Below are positions 62,930 to 64,000 of a stretch of 64,000 nt of DNA, piece by piece. Under the pieces are notes generated by a model that saw only the letters and a program-made list of their open reading frames with translations, was not told the origin of the DNA and did not search any database. A program made the translations under genes and the position numbers. The DNA comes from Rebecca billardiae RCC1528. Its lineage: Eukaryota; Haptophyta. Within the stretch, counting starts at the first letter, position 1, and every line of letters starts with the position of its first letter. The DNA lies in the NCBI GenBank assembly GCA_965240325.2, contig OZ251233.1, positions 1,054,001-1,118,000 on the forward strand, written 5' to 3'.

Positions 62930-63145
62930 ATCAGCTGGGCGCGGTTTTTTTTGGCCTGATAGACCTCTCAATGCGATCTCAAAAACTCGAAACTCGGTCT
63001 CCGCCAGCCCTAAAAATCGCCCCCCGTCCCTTTTTTTCCGCCGCCCCCCGTCCCTTTTTTCTTGATCAAAGATCTTTTTGAAACGTGGTTCGGGCCCGCT
63101 GGTGCGGGCTCCACGCTGCGCGCTCCGCCCTGCACCGCGGGCCAC
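62930..63145 (+). repeat. Dispersed direct repeat, copy 2
   Basis: Second copy of the 61420-61605 element. It contains an internal duplication of CGCCCCCCGTCCCTTTTTT and lacks the GCGGGCGC insertion in the GC-rich part. No microsatellite follows. Confidence 0.8.
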
Positions 63146-63377
63146 GATAGTGTCAGCCGGCGTCGGACGTATATTGATATTGCGATACTGTACGTAGTAG
63201 CGGTAGCTAGTACAGTTTATTTACTCAGTTTATACTGGCACGCAGTCAGGCTCAGGGCCCCGCTGGGCGCGGCCCAAAGCGTCTTTCAAAGCGGTATATC
63301 GTTTAGTTTGACCGGGTCAGACTTTGGCGCAGCTGCAGCCCTCTCAGGCGGCAAGCTGGGAAGCCGTCCGACCAGCC

Positions 63378-64000
63378 TCAACCGGCCGTCGCGGCGGCGC
63401 GAGCGCTGGCACTGGCAGTGCCCCCGACACTGCCCTCGCCGCCGGCTCGGGCACGTCTCAGATCGATGCCGGTGAGCTCGGCGTGCGCATCCAGCTGCCG
63501 CTCGAAGAGCTCCTGGATGCGCGCGTAGATGGCGAGGTCGGCCGCCAGGTGCGCGCGCACCGCCGTCGAGTTGGCCGCGCGCGCGCGTAGCTCGGCGGCG
63601 CGCCCGGCCCAGCGCTCCGAGCCGTGCGTGACACGCTGGCCGGCGGCGCCGGTCGGCGCGCTGACGAACTCGTCGAAGCCGAGCGCCTCGCGGAACAGCG
63701 CCATCGACTCGCCCCACCGCTCCGTCAGGCCAAGCACGGCGAACATGCTCGGCAGCTCCTCCAGCAGCGCGCCGAGCGCCGAGCGGCCGGCGGCCGTGTC
63801 GGCGCGGTCGAGCCCTCTGAGCGCGCGCTGCAGCGTGAGCCACTTGCCGAGGTCGTGGCACGTGTGCGTGCGCTTGCACAGCGCGGCCTTCTGGAACGCG
63901 TACCACGGCCGCTCGACGGGCGGCACGCCGTGCTGTGCCAGCAGCCGCGCGAACGCCGGCATCGAGGGCACGAGCAGCTGACGAAACAGGAAGTTGCCCC
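63378..64000 (-). CDS. Sulfotransferase-like protein (C-terminal part)
   Basis: The frame is open to the right edge of the window (GNFLFRQLLVPSMPAFARLL continues upstream of the first Met at 63971), so the N-terminal part, including the PAPS 5'-phosphosulfate loop, lies outside. The visible 207 codons end at a TAA-type stop near 63378. MFAVLGLTERWGESMALFRE fits the 'GlTE.f.eSl.ll' block of the sulfotransferase family 2 / heparan-sulfate 2-O-type fold, and DLAIYARIQELFERQL fits the usual closing helix (D-x-x-L-Y-x-x-x-x-x-x-F-x-x-Q). Such enzymes act on glycans in the Golgi. The last 40 residues are low-complexity Ala/Gly. Cys and His residues in CKRTHTCHDLGKW are not explained. Confidence 0.6.
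   Translation of the reverse strand, partial: GNFLFRQLLVPSMPAFARLLAQHGVPPVERPWYAFQKAALCKRTHTCHDLGKWLTLQRALRGLDRADTAAGRSALGALLEELPSMFAVLGLTERWGESMALFREALGFDEFVSAPTGAAGQRVTHGSERWAGRAAELRARAANSTAVRAHLAADLAIYARIQELFERQLDAHAELTGIDLRRARAGGEGSVGGTASASARAAATAG

Overview
The window looks like nuclear DNA of a G+C-rich unicellular eukaryote, probably an alga. A haptophyte fits well, but nothing here proves it. Reasons: genes are eukaryotic in type (HIF-type prolyl hydroxylase, ABCC transporter, TRP-like channel, F-box, ARM/BTB, PHO80-type cyclin, targeted heme peroxidase); they carry short GT-AG introns (about 148, 155, 230 and 312 bp); coding DNA is extremely G/C-biased at third positions and sits between A/T-richer spacers; and one intron holds TTAGGG-type telomere-like repeats. 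There is no operon structure. Mobile, tandem and inverted repeats fill roughly a third of the window.

Layout. 1-1533: divergent pair, the 5' part of a bile-acid/sodium-symporter-like gene (-) and an EGLN-like 2OG oxygenase (+). 4415-12384: a tRNA-Arg(CCG) gene followed by about 36.5 tandem 216-bp units, each carrying a degraded copy of the 5' half of that tRNA. 12747-14245: a complete short non-autonomous LTR retrotransposon with a 5-bp target duplication. 15529-20322 (-): a two-exon secreted M43 metallopeptidase with four A-B pairs of SKICH-like repeats and a C-terminal membrane anchor, broken by one frameshift. 22304-27502 (-): a long ABCC-type ABC transporter with one degenerate ATP site. 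27503-34805: gene-poor DNA with a 310-bp-arm inverted repeat, a frameshifted ABM-domain gene, MITE-like termini and microsatellites. 34801-44673 (-): six PHO80-type cyclin paralogues, five of them in a nearly identical 1.75-1.77-kb tandem array. 46025-51024 (+): a three-exon gene joining leucine-rich repeats to a TRP-like channel. 51739-53877 (-): F-box/right-handed beta-helix protein whose start codon lies at the edge of a 1.5-kb inverted repeat. 55790-57059 (-): two-exon ascorbate/cytochrome c peroxidase. 57353-58936 (-): ARM-repeat/BTB gene broken by an internal inversion and a frameshift. 58937-63377: repeats only. 63378-64000 (-): 3' part of a sulfotransferase-like gene running off the window.

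The genes do not form one pathway. The recurrent theme is local DNA rearrangement: tandem expansion (tRNA fragment, cyclin genes, SKICH-like modules), large palindromes, a small inversion inside a gene, and several single-base frameshifts that could be real decay or assembly errors. The strongest candidates for something undescribed are the tRNA-half satellite, the M43/SKICH-like/TM protein and the LRR-TRP fusion.
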